Assembly (NCBI RefSeq): GCF_003854275.1
Contig: NZ_QTQP01000007.1
Coordinates: forward strand, 124,001 to 188,000
Direction of reading: 5' to 3'
Source: Burkholderia sp. Bp8963
GTDB taxonomy: Bacteria > Pseudomonadota > Gammaproteobacteria > Burkholderiales > Burkholderiaceae
DNA length: 64,000 nucleotides
Every line of letters begins with the position of its first letter. Within the stretch, counting starts at the first letter, position 1. The notes under the pieces are model-generated. The model searched no databases, was not told the origin of the DNA, and saw only the letters and a program-made list of their open reading frames with translations. A program made the position numbers and the translations under genes. Below are positions 26,058-40,531 of the stretch, in pieces.

Positions 26058-28319
26058 TCAGATATCCAGCGGATCGACTTCGACGCTCCACCGCAGCACG
26101 CCCTTCAGCGCGCGCAGCTCGCCATGCCAGGCGCGCAGCGTGTGCTGCAGCGCCGCCCGCGACGCGCTTTCGACGAGCAGTTGCGCGCGATGGACGTTCG
26201 CGACCTTCACGATCGTCATCGGCACTGCGTCGTAGACCGTCACGCGATCCGCGCCGGGCAGCCCCGGCAACGCGGCCGCGGCCTGCTGCAGGAACCCGAG
26301 CGCCGCTTCGATCGTGCGCCCTTCCGCGCGCAGCAGCGCCTGGTAGACGAACGGGGGCAGATGCGCGTCGCGCCGCTCGCCGAGCGTCGTGTTCGCGAAG
26401 CCGACGTAATCCTGGCGCGCGAGCGCGTGATACAGCGCGTGGCGCGGATAGCGCGTCTGCACGAGCACCTCGCCCGGCAGCCCGGCTCGCCCCGCGCGGC
26501 CGCTCACCTGCATCAGCTGCGCGAACAGCCGCTCGCTCGCGCGGAAGTCGTGCGAGAACAGCGCGGTGTCGGCATTGAGCACGCCGACGAGCGACACGCG
26601 CTGGAAATCGTGACCTTTTGCAATCATCTGCGTGCCGACGAGGATGTCGACCTCGCCCGCGTGCACGTCCGAGAACAGCGCCTGCGCGCTGCCCTTGCGG
26701 CGTGTGCTGTCGGCGTCGATCCGCAGCACGCGCGCGCCCGGCACGGCCTCGGCGAGCGTCTCCTCGATGCGCTGCGTGCCGCGGCCGAGCGGCGCGATAT
26801 CGACGTTGCCGCATTCGGGACACGAGCGCGGAATCCGCGATTCCCAGCCGCAGTGATGGCAGCGCAGCGCGTGCTCGGGCTTGTGCAGCACGACGTACGC
26901 GCTGCAGCGCGGGCAGCCGGCGACCCAGCCGCACGCATCGCATGCGAGCTGCGGCGCGTAACCGCGCCGGTTCAGGAACACGAGGCTCTGCTCGCCGCGC
27001 TCGAGCCGCGCCTTCAGCGCCGCGACGAGCGGGCCCGACAGCCCGCCCTGCGACGCGCGCCCGCGCCGCCGCTCTTCCTCGAGATCGACCAGCCGCACGG
27101 TCGGCAACACCGCATCGGCGATCGCGCGGCGCGACAGCGTGAGCCGCGTGTAGCGCCCCTGCTCGGCCTGCCACCAGCTTTCGAGCGACGGCGTCGCGGA
27201 ACCGAGCACGACCGGGATGTCGAGTTGCTTCGCGCGCCACACCGCGAGGTCGCGCGCCGAATAGCGCAAGCCTTCCTGTTGCTTGTATGCGGGCTCGTGC
27301 TCCTCGTCGACGACGATCAGCGCGAGTGTCGGCAGCGACGCGAGCACCGCGAGGCGCGTGCCGAGCACGATCCGCGCGCGGCCCGTATGCGCGGCCAGCC
27401 AGTTGCGCGCGCGCTCGCCTTCGGCAAGGCCGCTGTGCAGCGTGACGATCGCGTCCGCCGCGAGCGTGCCGGCAAAGCGCGCACGAAACGCAGCCTCGAA
27501 CTGCGGCGTCAGGTTGATTTCGGGGACGAGCACGAGCGCCTGCGCGTCGGGCCGCGCATCCAGCAGCGCCGCGAGCGCATGCAGATACACCTCGGTCTTG
27601 CCGCTGCCCGTCACGCCGTGCAGCAGGAACGGCGCGAAACCCTGTGCGGCGCGGATCCCGTCGAGCGCCTCTGCCTGCTGGTCGGTGAGCGGCGGCGGCA
27701 CGGTTCGTCCACCGCTTGTCGACAGGTTATCCACACACTTGGGCACAGGGTTATCCGCCCAGCCGATTTCGTCGACGTCGACCCAGCCTTGCGCGGCCCA
27801 GCCGTCGAGCGTCGCCGCGGCCTTCGGATGCAGCGCGCGCGCGTCGGGCAGGCTCAGCGATCCGGCGTCGGCGAGCGCCTGCGCAAGCCGCCGCAGCGCG
27901 GCTGCGCGCTCAGGCAGTGCGCCGGGCAACGCCGCGCGGCCCGCATCGGTCACGCGGTAACGGATTTCGGGCGCGAGCAGCCGCCCCCAGCGCCCCGCGT
28001 CGCGCAACGGCTGCGGCAGCGCCGGCAGCGCGACTTCGCCGCGGCCACGCTGGTAGTAGTCGGCCGCGAACGACACGAGCGCGAGCCAGTCGGCGGACAG
28101 CGGCGGCAGGTCGGCGCAGATCGCGTCGACCGCACGCAGCCGCGACGGCGGCACGTCGGTGTGAGCCGTCACTTCGCAAACGAGGCCGACCGCATGCCGC
28201 TTGCCGAACGGTACCTGCACGAGCGTGCCGGGCCCGGGCGCCGGCTGCGCGTCGCAACGGTAATCGAACAGGGTCGCGAGCGGGTGATCGAGCGCCACCC
28301 GCAGGTAGGTGCCGTCCAT
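26058..28319 (-). CDS. priA: Primosomal protein N' (replication restart helicase)
   Basis: A 753-residue PriA, the 3'-5' helicase that reloads DnaB at collapsed forks. The N-terminal DNA-binding domain begins YLRVALDHPLATLFDYRC. The helicase core has Walker A GVTGSGKTEVY, the Walker B-type VVDEEHEPAYKQ and LGSATPSLESW. Zinc-binding pairs are CDACGWVAGCPRC, CHHCGW and CPECGN. Then come MIAKGHDFQRVSLVG and QVSGRAGRAG. GTG at 28322 and ATG at 28319 are adjacent starts behind GGAG. The insert encoding about residues 188-205 contains two DnaA-box-like sequences. Confidence 0.96.
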   Translation of the reverse strand: MDGTYLRVALDHPLATLFDYRCDAQPAPGPGTLVQVPFGKRHAVGLVCEVTAHTDVPPSRLRAVDAICADLPPLSADWLALVSFAADYYQRGRGEVALPALPQPLRDAGRWGRLLAPEIRYRVTDAGRAALPGALPERAAALRRLAQALADAGSLSLPDARALHPKAAATLDGWAAQGWVDVDEIGWADNPVPKCVDNLSTSGGRTVPPPLTDQQAEALDGIRAAQGFAPFLLHGVTGSGKTEVYLHALAALLDARPDAQALVLVPEINLTPQFEAAFRARFAGTLAADAIVTLHSGLAEGERARNWLAAHTGRARIVLGTRLAVLASLPTLALIVVDEEHEPAYKQQEGLRYSARDLAVWRAKQLDIPVVLGSATPSLESWWQAEQGRYTRLTLSRRAIADAVLPTVRLVDLEEERRRGRASQGGLSGPLVAALKARLERGEQSLVFLNRRGYAPQLACDACGWVAGCPRCSAYVVLHKPEHALRCHHCGWESRIPRSCPECGNVDIAPLGRGTQRIEETLAEAVPGARVLRIDADSTRRKGSAQALFSDVHAGEVDILVGTQMIAKGHDFQRVSLVGVLNADTALFSHDFRASERLFAQLMQVSGRAGRAGLPGEVLVQTRYPRHALYHALARQDYVGFANTTLGERRDAHLPPFVYQALLRAEGRTIEAALGFLQQAAAALPGLPGADRVTVYDAVPMTIVKVANVHRAQLLVESASRAALQHTLRAWHGELRALKGVLRWSVEVDPLDI
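27727..27735 (+). promoter_or_regulatory. DnaA-box match TTATCCACA inside priA
   Basis: A perfect match to the 9-mer DnaA box TTATNCACA within the coding sequence. A partial match, TTATCCGCC, lies 24 bp on (27751-27759). Function is unproven. Confidence 0.45.
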
Positions 28320-28791
28320 CACGGTGCTCCGGTGGCGATGCGACCCGCGCAGTGGGCATATACGCGGACATACCCGCGCGCATGGATATGCGTCCGCATT
28401 GCGACAACGAACTTAAAGTGAAACTTCAGATTCGGCGCTAAGTTTTGGATTCGCATTAAGAATCGCCGTATACCCTGACCAGCCTGTGGATAACTTTGTT
28501 GAGAACTCGCCGCCGACTGCGCGGAAAGCACGTTGGGCCGTGCGTTCCGCTGTCTTTCCCGGTCCGTAATCGGAACCCGCGAAGCCTTATTCCATAAGGC
28601 TGCTATTCAAATTCGCGATTCATAGCGAGGCAAATTGACCGACATGGGGCTCTACCGCGCTGCAACGTGGAAAATGTGTATAAGTCAAGTCTTGACAAGC
28701 TGCGGATCGCCAACCCGGGCGGGGTTGCGCCCTGTTTCGCGCAGGCCGCGCAACACCGCGTTGCCGCACCGCAGCATGACGGCGCTTGCGC
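28320..28791. other. priA-hemE intergenic region with DnaA-box matches
   Basis: 472 bp with no convincing gene; it holds the priA promoter. Two perfect DnaA-box 9-mers lie here: TGTGGATAA at 28485-28493 and TGTGTATAA at 28675-28683. Next to the second is a perfect 13-nt inverted repeat, GTCAAGTCTTGAC (28684-28696). The region is clearly richer in A and T than its surroundings. Confidence 0.5.
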
Positions 28792-29886
<1,095 letters not shown>

Positions 29887-30047
29887 GTTGAGTTCGACGA
29901 TGCGCAAGGCAAAAGCGCATTTTACCGGACCGGCGCGGCCGTGCAGCGCGCGCGGGACCGATGGCGGCCGCTGGCGACCATATGACGCGCGCGATGGCTC
30001 GGCTATGATCGGACGCTCATATCGAACCAGAGAAAGGAGGAGACCCG

Positions 30048-30875
30048 ATGAAGAAGCTCGCAACGTTCGCCGCCGCCACCGCCGCCCTGCTGGCGCTGAC
30101 GTGCGCCGCGGCCGCGCACGCGGCGGATGCGGGCAGCGGCGCACCGGGCAGTCGTGCACCGAACGGCGGCGCCCGCTCGCGGCTCGACGACGTGCTCGCG
30201 CGCGGCACGCTGCGCGTCTGCACGACGGGCGACTACAAGCCGTACTCGTATTACCGCGCGGACGGCAAGTTCGAGGGCATCGACATCGACATGGCGGACG
30301 CGCTCGCGAAATCGCTCGGCGTGAAGGCCGACTACGTGAAGACGAGCTGGCCGACCCTCATCGCCGATTTCGTCGGAAAGTGCGACATCGCGGTCGGCGG
30401 CGTATCGACGACGCTCGAGCGCCAGAAGCACGCATTCTTCACGCAGCCGTACATCACCGACGGCAAGACGCCGATCGCGCGCTGCGCGGACGCCGACAAG
30501 TACCAGACCATCGAGCAGATCGACCGGCCCGACACGCGCGTGATCGTGAATCCGGGCGGCACCAACGAGCGTTTTGCGAAGCAGCATTTCACGCACGCGA
30601 ACGTGACCGTCTACCCGGACAACGTGACGATCTTCAAGCAGATCCTCGCGGGCAACGCGGACGTGATGGTGACCGACGCGTCCGAAACGCTGCTGCAGCA
30701 AAAGCTGAATCCGGGCCTGTGCTCGGTGCATCCGGACAAGCCGTTCCAGTTCGGCGAAAAGGCCTACATGGTGCCGCGCGGCGACGTCGTGTTCCAGCAG
30801 TACGTCGACCAGTGGCTGCATCTGTCGCTGTCGACCGGCGAGTTCCAGGCGATCTCGGACAAGTGGCTGAAGTGA
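30048..30875 (+). CDS. pheC: Periplasmic cyclohexadienyl (prephenate/arogenate) dehydratase
   Basis: A 275-residue exported protein with the fold of an amino-acid-binding protein, but the closest recognised match is Pseudomonas PheC. It shares [87 protein letters not shown] and [12 protein letters not shown]. Family knowledge: PheC turns prephenate to phenylpyruvate and arogenate to phenylalanine in the periplasm. A signal peptide is cleaved near AAAHAADA (residue 25). GGAGGAG precedes the ATG. A general binding-protein role is the alternative. Confidence 0.83.
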   Translation: MKKLATFAAATAALLALTCAAAAHAADAGSGAPGSRAPNGGARSRLDDVLARGTLRVCTTGDYKPYSYYRADGKFEGIDIDMADALAKSLGVKADYVKTSWPTLIADFVGKCDIAVGGVSTTLERQKHAFFTQPYITDGKTPIARCADADKYQTIEQIDRPDTRVIVNPGGTNERFAKQHFTHANVTVYPDNVTIFKQILAGNADVMVTDASETLLQQKLNPGLCSVHPDKPFQFGEKAYMVPRGDVVFQQYVDQWLHLSLSTGEFQAISDKWLK

Positions 30876-30988
30876 TGCGTGCATCGGGCGTCGTGCACCG
30901 GGCTGCCGGGGCCTGACGCCGTGCGGTGCAATGCGACGCACTGCGCGTGCCGCATCATGCGCACCCGACCACGCGCATGCGACGCCGT

Positions 30989-31171
30989 TCAGTCGACGCC
31001 GAGCACACGCTGCCCGTCGAGCACCGGGTTGACCGGCACGATCCTGTAGCCGGCCTGCTGCATGTATTCGGCGACGCCGTGGCTCGGACGGTAGGGTTTA
31101 TCCGAAAGGCCGACTACCGCGATGATGCGATCACGTTTCAAAATCTTTCTGATGATTGAATCGTCTGACAT
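30989..31171 (-). pseudogene. Truncated CoA-binding domain protein (YccU-like)
   Basis: The 60-residue frame starts MSDDSIIRKILKRDRIIAVVGLSD and reads on into YRIVPVNPVLDGQRVLG. This is the N-terminal half of the Rossmann-like CoA-binding YccU family, whose members are usually about 140 residues. It stops right after the second strand, and no continuation is seen downstream in any frame, so the 3' half appears to be deleted. The start has GAGGA seven bases upstream, so a short protein may still be made. Confidence 0.7.
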
Positions 31172-31335
31172 CGAATCCTCAGTGCAGTGAATTTTTTTGC
31201 GTGCAAATGTGGAATCAGCCGAGCCTGACACGCATGAAAAACGCATCTCGCGCACGGGATGAAAACTCTCGCGGAAATGTTGGTAAAAATGACCTGATCA
31301 GGATCCCGAAAAACAGCAAAAAATCCCGGAGAGCC

Positions 31336-31548
31336 TTATCTGGCGGGCGTTACAACCTGAAACACTTTGTTACCGCGATGGCCCGTCAATTCGCCCACAA
31401 TGGCCTTCAACGGTTTCAACACGGATGCGGTCTCGTGTGCCAAGTGTGAGCGGACGCGAAGCGCTGCGAGCCCGTCGGTCATGTACCGAAGCCCTTTCGA
31501 GGGGCATCCTTGTTGGAGTCGTTTTCGGCTCTGCCGAACACGTTCCAT
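31336..31548 (-). CDS. Small basic protein of unknown function (70 aa)
   Basis: A 70-residue basic protein, MERVRQSRKRLQQGCPSKGL ... ending VVTPAR. The start is supported by AGGAG eight bases before the ATG. I do not recognise the family, and no membrane segment or signal is apparent. It stands alone between a truncated CoA-binding gene and an acyl-CoA synthetase gene. A hairpin with a T-run on the opposite strand lies 40-65 bp upstream of its start. The frame extends upstream to 31650, but through that hairpin and without support. Confidence 0.55.
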   Translation of the reverse strand: MERVRQSRKRLQQGCPSKGLRYMTDGLAALRVRSHLAHETASVLKPLKAIVGELTGHRGNKVFQVVTPAR

Positions 31549-31588
31549 CTTTGGTCTCCTCGCGCTAACCCCGTAGCGTGTGGTTTTT

Positions 31589-31614
31589 AGCGGGCTAATA
31601 AGCCCGCTTTTTTT
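31589..31614 (+). terminator. Rho-independent terminator, plus-strand orientation
   Basis: A perfect 8-bp stem, AGCGGGCT / AGCCCGCT (31589-31596 and 31601-31608), with loop AATA, is followed by TTTTTT on the plus strand. No plus-strand gene ends here; the nearest, pheC, stops about 710 bp upstream. It therefore either ends an unrecognised transcript or insulates the region. Confidence 0.8.
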
Positions 31615-31660
31615 CGTCCATCGAAAGCGTAACGGCCCGCAGGCCGTCACGTGTCGCGCG

Positions 31661-33388
31661 TCACGCGGTCTTCTGCTCGCCGAGCTTCAGTTCATCGATC
31701 ATGCGCTGGCGCATGATGAACTTCTGCACCTTGCCTGTCACCGTCATCGGCAGCTCGTCGACGAAGCGGATATAGCGCGGGATCTTGTAGTGCGCGATCT
31801 GCCCCTGGCAGAATGCGCGTACGTCGTCCTCGGTCATCTGTTCGCCTGCACGCAGCACGATCCACGCGCACACTTCCTCACCATATTTCGGGTCCGGCAC
31901 GCCGAATACCTGCGCACTCTGAATCTTCGGATGACGAAACAGATATTCCTCGATCTCGCGCGGATAGATGTTCTCGCCACCGCGGATCAGCATGTCCTTC
32001 AGCCGGCCGACGATGTTGCAGTAGCCGTCCGCATCGAGCGTCGCGAGATCGCCCGTGTGCATCCAGCCGTCGATCAGCACGTCGCGCGTTTTCGATTCGT
32101 CGTCCCAATAGCCGCGCATCACCGAGTAGCCCTTCGTGCACAGCTCGCCAGTCGATCCGACCGGCACGATGCCGCCGCTCGGATCGACGATCTTCACCTC
32201 GAGGTGCGGCTGGATACGGCCGACCGTCGTCGTGCGCTTCTCGAGCGGATCGTCGGTCGAGCTCTGGAACGAGACGGGGCTCGTCTCCGTCATCCCGTAC
32301 GCGATCGTGATCTCCGACAGATGCATCTGCGACACGACGCGCTTCATCGTCTCGATCGGGCACGGCGAGCCGGCCATGATGCCCGTGCGCAGCGTCGACA
32401 GGTCGTAGTTCGCGAAGTCCGGATGGTCGAGCTCCGCGATGAACATCGTCGGCACGCCGTGCAGCGCGGTGCAGCGTTCTTCGGATACCGCCGCGAGCGT
32501 CGCGACCGGATCGAACGCCTCGCCGGGGAACACCATTGCGGCGCCCGTCGACACGCACGCGAGCACCGCGAGCACCATCCCGAAGCAGTGATACAGCGGC
32601 ACCGGGATGCACAGCGCGTCCTGCTCGCTCAAGCGCATCGCCATCGCGATCGAGCGCGCGTTGTTGACGACGTTGCGATGCGTGAGCGTCGCGCCCTTCG
32701 GGCTGCCGGTCGTGCCGCTCGTGAACTGGATGTTGATCGGATCATTCGGCCCAAGCGTCGCGCCGAACGCATCGAGCGCAACCGTGTCGACCGTGTCGCG
32801 GCCGCGCGCCATCACATCGGCGAAGCGGAACATGCCGGCGGGCGCGACGTCGCCCATCGACACGACGATGCGCAGGCTCGGCACACGCACCGCGTGCAGA
32901 TCGCCCGGCGCCGCGGTCGCGAGCTCCGGCGCAATCGTCTGCAGCATCTCGACGTAACCGGACGACTTGAAGCGCTCGGCGGCGATCACGGCCTTGCAGC
33001 CGACCTTGTTCAGCGCGTATTCGAGTTCCGCGAGGCGGTACGCGGGGTTGATGTTCACGAGCACCGCGCCGATCCGCGCGGTCGCGAACTGGGTCAGCAG
33101 CCATTCGCTGCGGTTCGGCGACCAGATGCCGACGCGGTCGCCGCTGCCGATCCCGAGCGCCGCGAGGCCGGCGGCCAGCACGTCGACCTCGGCCGCGAAT
33201 TCGCGCCAGGTCCAGCGCACGCGCTGCTCGCGGAACACCACAGCCGGACGATCGGGAAAGCGTGCTGCCGTGTCCCGCAGGAACTGGCCGATCGTTGCTT
33301 CGGACAACGGCACGTCGGTCGCGCCGCGCACGTACGACAATCCGTTTTCGGGCGCAATCAGCGCCCCTACGCGTGATTCAGCTGCCAT
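31661..33388 (-). CDS. AMP-forming fatty acyl-CoA synthetase
   Basis: A 575-residue ANL-superfamily ligase of the medium/long-chain fatty-acyl-CoA synthase type. Motifs are [20 protein letters not shown] (P-loop), [68 protein letters not shown], and the catalytic Lys in [13 protein letters not shown]. It loads fatty acids onto CoA in the cytoplasm. It is a single gene on the strand of the downstream atp operon, separated from it by the atp terminator. Confidence 0.92.
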   Translation of the reverse strand: MAAESRVGALIAPENGLSYVRGATDVPLSEATIGQFLRDTAARFPDRPAVVFREQRVRWTWREFAAEVDVLAAGLAALGIGSGDRVGIWSPNRSEWLLTQFATARIGAVLVNINPAYRLAELEYALNKVGCKAVIAAERFKSSGYVEMLQTIAPELATAAPGDLHAVRVPSLRIVVSMGDVAPAGMFRFADVMARGRDTVDTVALDAFGATLGPNDPINIQFTSGTTGSPKGATLTHRNVVNNARSIAMAMRLSEQDALCIPVPLYHCFGMVLAVLACVSTGAAMVFPGEAFDPVATLAAVSEERCTALHGVPTMFIAELDHPDFANYDLSTLRTGIMAGSPCPIETMKRVVSQMHLSEITIAYGMTETSPVSFQSSTDDPLEKRTTTVGRIQPHLEVKIVDPSGGIVPVGSTGELCTKGYSVMRGYWDDESKTRDVLIDGWMHTGDLATLDADGYCNIVGRLKDMLIRGGENIYPREIEEYLFRHPKIQSAQVFGVPDPKYGEEVCAWIVLRAGEQMTEDDVRAFCQGQIAHYKIPRYIRFVDELPMTVTGKVQKFIMRQRMIDELKLGEQKTA

Positions 33389-33506
33389 GAGTGTCTCCGT
33401 GAATCTTATGATCTGATCATGCGGATGATGCCGTGCTCCGCTGACGACACTCTGACATCAATTCACCGCGACCGGACGAAATAGCACGGTCGGACGCAAC
33501 CAGGCG

Positions 33507-33534
33507 AAAAAAAAAGCAGCCCGAAGGCTGCTTT
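33507..33534 (-). terminator. Terminator of the atp operon
   Basis: Downstream of atpC on its strand, a GCAGCC / GGCTGC stem (33516-33521 and 33526-33531) with a CGAA loop is followed by an uninterrupted T-run (A-run 33507-33515 on the plus strand). It is a classic intrinsic terminator. Confidence 0.93.
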
Positions 33535-33553
33535 CTTTCACGTGCTGCGCGGC

Positions 33554-33979
33554 TCAGTGCCGGCTGCGGATCTTCGCCAGACGCTGGATCGCTTCGAGCT
33601 GCGCCATCGCGGTCGCGAGCTCGGATTGCGCCTTCGCGAGGTCGATGTCCGACTTCGCGTTCTGCAGCGTTTCCTCGGCGCGCTTGCGCGCTTCCTCGGC
33701 CTTCGCCGAATCGAGATCCTTGCCGCGAATCGCGGTGTCGGCGAGCACCGTTACGGCGCCCGGCTGCACTTCGAGAATGCCGCCCGCGACGAACACGAAT
33801 TCGTCGTTGCCGTTCTCGACCTCGATGCGCACCGCACCCGGACGAATCCGCGTGATCAGCGGCGTATGGCCCGGCAGGATGCCCAGCTCACCCGCTTCGC
33901 CCGGCAGCGCGACGAACTTCGCCTCGCCCGAGAAGATCTGCTCTTCCGCGCTGACGACGTCTACTTTGATGGTTGCCAT
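33554..33979 (-). CDS. atpC: ATP synthase F1 subunit epsilon
   Basis: A 141-residue epsilon subunit. The N-terminal beta-sandwich ([21 protein letters not shown] ... [19 protein letters not shown]) is followed by the C-terminal helical hairpin ([28 protein letters not shown]) that can insert into F1 and block ATP hydrolysis. It is the last gene of the operon. Confidence 0.97.
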   Translation of the reverse strand: MATIKVDVVSAEEQIFSGEAKFVALPGEAGELGILPGHTPLITRIRPGAVRIEVENGNDEFVFVAGGILEVQPGAVTVLADTAIRGKDLDSAKAEEARKRAEETLQNAKSDIDLAKAQSELATAMAQLEAIQRLAKIRSRH

Positions 33980-34084
33980 ATCGACTCCTGGTTGAGCGTG
34001 TTACGTGGGCGCCGTGTCTCCTATCGCCAGTGCCATAGGAGAATCAACAACAGACACCGGCGCCCGCTGCGTTACACCCGACCT

Positions 34085-35548
<1,464 letters not shown>

Positions 35549-36424
35549 TTAGACAGCTGCAGCGCCGCCGACGATCTCCGACAGTTCCTTCGTGATCGCG
35601 GCCTGACGGCTCTTGTTGTAGACCAGTTGCAGCTCGCTGATCACGGTCTTCGCGTTGTCGGACGCAGCCTTCATTGCGACCATCCGCGCCGATTGCTCCG
35701 ACGCCATGTTTTCCGCGACAGCCTGGTACACCAGCGCCTCGACGTAGCGCACGAGCAGTTCGTCGACGACAGCCTGCGCGTCCGGCTCGTAGATGTAGTC
35801 CCACGACGTGGCCGGCGTGCCGTCATTCGCCTCGAAGTGCTCCGACGACAGCGGCAGCAGCTGCTCGATCACCGCTTCCTGCTTCATCGTGTTGACGAAG
35901 CGCGTGTACGCGAGATAAACCGCCGACAGCTTGCCTTCCGAGTACAGATCGAGCTGCGTCTTCACCGCGCCGATCAGCTTGTCGAGGTGCGGGGTGTCGC
36001 CGAGGTGCACGACCTGCGACATCACCTTCGCGCCGAAGCGGTTCAGGAACCCGAGGCCCTTGCTACCGATCGCGGTGGCTTCGACCTTCTGGCCCTTCTC
36101 TTCCAGCTCCTTGAACTTCTGCACCGTCGCGCGCAGCACGTTCGTGTTCAGACCGCCGCACAGACCCTTGTCCGTCGTGACGAGAATGATGCCGGCCGTC
36201 TTTGCGCCTTCATTTGCCACCATGAACGGGTGGCGGTACTCCGGGTTCGCGCGGCTCATGTGCGATGCGATGGCACGGACCTTGTCCGCATACGGGCGGG
36301 CAGCGCGCATGCGTTCCTGGGCGCGGCGCATCTTCGATGCGGCCACCATCTCCATCGCCTTCGTGATCTTGCGCGTGTTCTGCACGCTCTTGATCTTGCC
36401 GCGAATTTCCTTCATTCCAGCCAT
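35549..36424 (-). CDS. atpG: ATP synthase F1 subunit gamma
   Basis: The 291-residue rotor shaft. The N-terminal helix ([33 protein letters not shown]) and C-terminal helix ([40 protein letters not shown]) form the coiled coil inside alpha3beta3. The N-terminal part also has the [10 protein letters not shown] motif. Confidence 0.98.
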   Translation of the reverse strand: MAGMKEIRGKIKSVQNTRKITKAMEMVAASKMRRAQERMRAARPYADKVRAIASHMSRANPEYRHPFMVANEGAKTAGIILVTTDKGLCGGLNTNVLRATVQKFKELEEKGQKVEATAIGSKGLGFLNRFGAKVMSQVVHLGDTPHLDKLIGAVKTQLDLYSEGKLSAVYLAYTRFVNTMKQEAVIEQLLPLSSEHFEANDGTPATSWDYIYEPDAQAVVDELLVRYVEALVYQAVAENMASEQSARMVAMKAASDNAKTVISELQLVYNKSRQAAITKELSEIVGGAAAV

Positions 36425-36493
36425 AGCTTGCTCCTTGACCGAAGCGGCGCGGGCGCCTCAGCACCCGCGCGGCCTCAGTGTGTCACTCGCGGA

Positions 36494-38035
36494 TCAATAG
36501 GCACCGGACTTCTTGAAGGATTCGATCGCCGCGCGCAGCGCGCCTTCGTCGTCCTTCGAGAGATCCTTGGTGTCTTCGATGCGCTTGATGAGGTCAGCGT
36601 GGCTGGTCTTCAGGAATTCGCGCAGGCCCTTCTCGAACGGCAGCACTTGCTTCACGTCGAGGTCGTCGAAGTAGCCGTTGTTCGCGGCGTACAGCGACAC
36701 GGCCAGTTCCCACACCTGCAGCGGCTGGTACTGCGGCTGCTTCAGCAGTTCCGTCACGCGGCGGCCGCGCTCGAGCTGCTTGCGGGTCGCTTCGTCGAGG
36801 TCCGACGCGAACTGCGCGAACGCTGCGAGTTCACGATACTGCGCGAGGTCGGTACGGATACCGCCCGACAGCTTCTTCACGACCTTCGTCTGCGCGGCGC
36901 CACCGACTCGCGACACCGACACGCCGGCGTTGATTGCCGGGCGGATGCCTGCGTTGAACAGGTCGGTTTCCAGGAAGATCTGGCCGTCGGTAATCGAGAT
37001 CACGTTCGTCGGAACGAACGCGGTCACGTCGCCCGCTTGCGTTTCGATGACCGGCAGTGCCGTCAGCGAGCCGCTCTTGCCCTTCACTTCGCCGTTCGTG
37101 AACTTCTCGACGTACTCTTCCGACACGCGAGCCGCACGCTCGAGCAGACGCGAGTGCAGATAGAACACGTCGCCCGGGTAGGCTTCACGGCCCGGCGGGC
37201 GGCGCAGCAGCAGCGAGATCTGACGGTATGCCCAAGCCTGCTTGGTCAAGTCGTCATAGATGATCAGCGCATCTTGACCGCGATCGCGGAAGTATTCGCC
37301 CATCGTGCAGCCGGCGTACGGTGCGAGGTACTGCATCGCAGCCGAATCCGATGCCGAAGCCGCGACGACGATCGTGTACTCCATCGCGCCGGTTTCTTCG
37401 AGCTTGCGCACCACGTTCATGATCGACGAAGCCTTCTGGCCGATCGCGACGTAGATACAGATCAGGTCCTTGCCCTTCTGATTGATGATCGTGTCGAGCG
37501 CCACCGCGGTCTTGCCGCACTGACGGTCGCCGATGATCAGCTCACGCTGGCCACGGCCGATCGGCACCATCGCGTCGATCGACTTGAGGCCCGTCTGCAC
37601 CGGCTGCGACACCGACTTGCGCCAGATCACGCCCGGGGCGATCTTTTCGATCGCGTCGGTCAGCTTCGCGTTGACCGGGCCCTTGCCGTCGATCGGGTTG
37701 CCGAGCGCGTCGACCACGCGGCCGACGAGTTCCGGACCAACCGGGACTTCGAGAATGCGGCCCGTCGTCTTGACGATGTCGCCTTCCGAGATGTGTTCGT
37801 ATTCGCCGAGAATCACCGCGCCGACCGAGTCGCGCTCGAGGTTCAGCGCGAGGCCGAACGTGTTGCCCGGGAACTCGAGCATTTCGCCCTGCATCACGTC
37901 CGACAGGCCGTGGATGCGCACGATACCGTCGGTCACGGAGATCACGGTACCCTGGTTGCGAACGTCTGCGCTCGCTTCAAGGCCCTGGATCCGGCTCTTG
38001 ATCAGCTCGCTGATCTCAGAGGGATTGAGTTGCAT
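36494..38035 (-). CDS. atpA: ATP synthase F1 subunit alpha
   Basis: The 513-residue non-catalytic nucleotide-binding subunit. Walker A is [14 protein letters not shown]. The alpha signature [17 protein letters not shown] is near residue 370, with [18 protein letters not shown] following. The N terminus, [17 protein letters not shown], contacts delta. Confidence 0.98.
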   Translation of the reverse strand: MQLNPSEISELIKSRIQGLEASADVRNQGTVISVTDGIVRIHGLSDVMQGEMLEFPGNTFGLALNLERDSVGAVILGEYEHISEGDIVKTTGRILEVPVGPELVGRVVDALGNPIDGKGPVNAKLTDAIEKIAPGVIWRKSVSQPVQTGLKSIDAMVPIGRGQRELIIGDRQCGKTAVALDTIINQKGKDLICIYVAIGQKASSIMNVVRKLEETGAMEYTIVVAASASDSAAMQYLAPYAGCTMGEYFRDRGQDALIIYDDLTKQAWAYRQISLLLRRPPGREAYPGDVFYLHSRLLERAARVSEEYVEKFTNGEVKGKSGSLTALPVIETQAGDVTAFVPTNVISITDGQIFLETDLFNAGIRPAINAGVSVSRVGGAAQTKVVKKLSGGIRTDLAQYRELAAFAQFASDLDEATRKQLERGRRVTELLKQPQYQPLQVWELAVSLYAANNGYFDDLDVKQVLPFEKGLREFLKTSHADLIKRIEDTKDLSKDDEGALRAAIESFKKSGAY

Positions 38036-38079
38036 TATTCGCTCCTGATAGTCAATTCTGTTGCGTGCCGGCGTGGCGC

Positions 38080-38619
38080 TCAGGCGGTCAACGCAGCCTG
38101 CATCGATGCGAGGCGCGCGCGAACCGAGGTGTCGAGCACTTCGTCGCCGACCGTCACGCGCACGCCGCCGATCAGCGACGAATCGACTTCGACCGTCGGC
38201 TTCAGCTTGCGCTTGAACTTGCGCTCGAGGCTGAACACGAGACCTTCGAGATCGGTCCCGTTCAGCGGGAACGCGCTGACGATGGTTGCGTCGGCGGCGC
38301 CTTCACGCTCGTTCTTCAGCTCTTCGAACTGCGTGGCGATTTCCGGCAGCAGCGCGATGCGATGATTGTCGACCAGCATCTGCACGAAGTTCTTCGCTTC
38401 GGCACCGGCCGCGAGCGGCGACTTCAGCGCGGCAAGCAGCAGCTCGGCCACTTGCGCGCGGGTCACCTTCGGGCTCGACGCGACGGACAGCACATCGGGC
38501 AGACGCGCAACCTGGGCCAGCTCTTGCACGAGCGTGGACCAGGCGGCGATGTCACCTCCCTCGGCCACGCGGAACAGCGCTTCTGCGTAAGGGCGGGCGA
38601 TGGTTGCAAGTTCGGCCAT
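38080..38619 (-). CDS. atpH: ATP synthase F1 subunit delta
   Basis: The 179-residue delta subunit links F1 to the peripheral stalk. The N-terminal helical domain begins [18 protein letters not shown], and the C terminus has [30 protein letters not shown]. It starts two bases after the atpF stop, so the two are tightly coupled. Confidence 0.97.
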   Translation of the reverse strand: MAELATIARPYAEALFRVAEGGDIAAWSTLVQELAQVARLPDVLSVASSPKVTRAQVAELLLAALKSPLAAGAEAKNFVQMLVDNHRIALLPEIATQFEELKNEREGAADATIVSAFPLNGTDLEGLVFSLERKFKRKLKPTVEVDSSLIGGVRVTVGDEVLDTSVRARLASMQAALTA

Positions 38620-38621
38620 GA

Positions 38622-39092
38622 TCAGAGCTCGGCTTTCAGTTGATTCAGCAGTTGGGCGTGGGCCGTTTGATCGACTTCGCGCTTCAGGATCTGCTCGGCG
38701 CCCTTCACGGCCAGCGTAGCGACTTCACCACGCAGCGCTTCGCGCGCCTTCACGATTTGCTGTTCTGCTTCCGCCTTCGCCTGGGTGACGATGCGGGTGG
38801 CTTCAGCCTGGGCGTTGGCCTTGATTTCCTCGGCGACCGCCTGGGCACGCTTTTCAGCGTCGGCGATGCGCTGCTGGCCGTCGTTGCGGGCCTGCGCGAG
38901 TTCCTGGTCCACACGCTTGTGCGCTGCGTCGAGTTCCGCCTTGCCCTTTTCCGCGGCGGCGAGGCCGTCGGCGATCTTCTTCGAACGTTCGTCGAGGGCG
39001 TTGATCAACGGCGGCCACACGAACTTCATCGTGAACCACGCGAGGACCAGGAACACGACCATTTGCGCAAACAGAGTTGCGTTGAGATTCAC
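38622..39092 (-). CDS. atpF: ATP synthase Fo subunit b
   Basis: The 156-residue peripheral-stalk subunit. One N-terminal membrane helix ([20 protein letters not shown]) is followed by a long charged coiled coil rich in Lys, Glu and Ala. Confidence 0.97.
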   Translation of the reverse strand: MNLNATLFAQMVVFLVLAWFTMKFVWPPLINALDERSKKIADGLAAAEKGKAELDAAHKRVDQELAQARNDGQQRIADAEKRAQAVAEEIKANAQAEATRIVTQAKAEAEQQIVKAREALRGEVATLAVKGAEQILKREVDQTAHAQLLNQLKAEL

Positions 39093-39221
39093 GGTGTTTC
39101 CTTATCTGCTATTCCGGAAAAATGAAACGGTAAGGCGCTCATCGAGTTGCATTCGATCAGCGCCCCAAGTCTCCGTTCCGCCCTGCGCCGGCTTACGCCG
39201 GGCGCAAATTTCCGAGAAACC

Positions 39222-40472
<1,251 letters not shown>

Positions 40473-40531
40473 TTATTGCGGGAACAGGCTGGCGCAGTTC
40501 CGTGTCGAAACCGCGCGCTGCTTGTTCTTGC

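Noticed and set aside
28319..28531. A 70-codon minus-strand frame just before priA
   Set aside because: It spans the priA promoter region with DnaA-box matches, has no ribosome-binding site, and its end overlaps the priA start.
31156..31449. A 97-codon plus-strand frame near the truncated CoA-binding gene
   Set aside because: It overlaps two better-started minus-strand genes, has no leader motif, and shows no family similarity.
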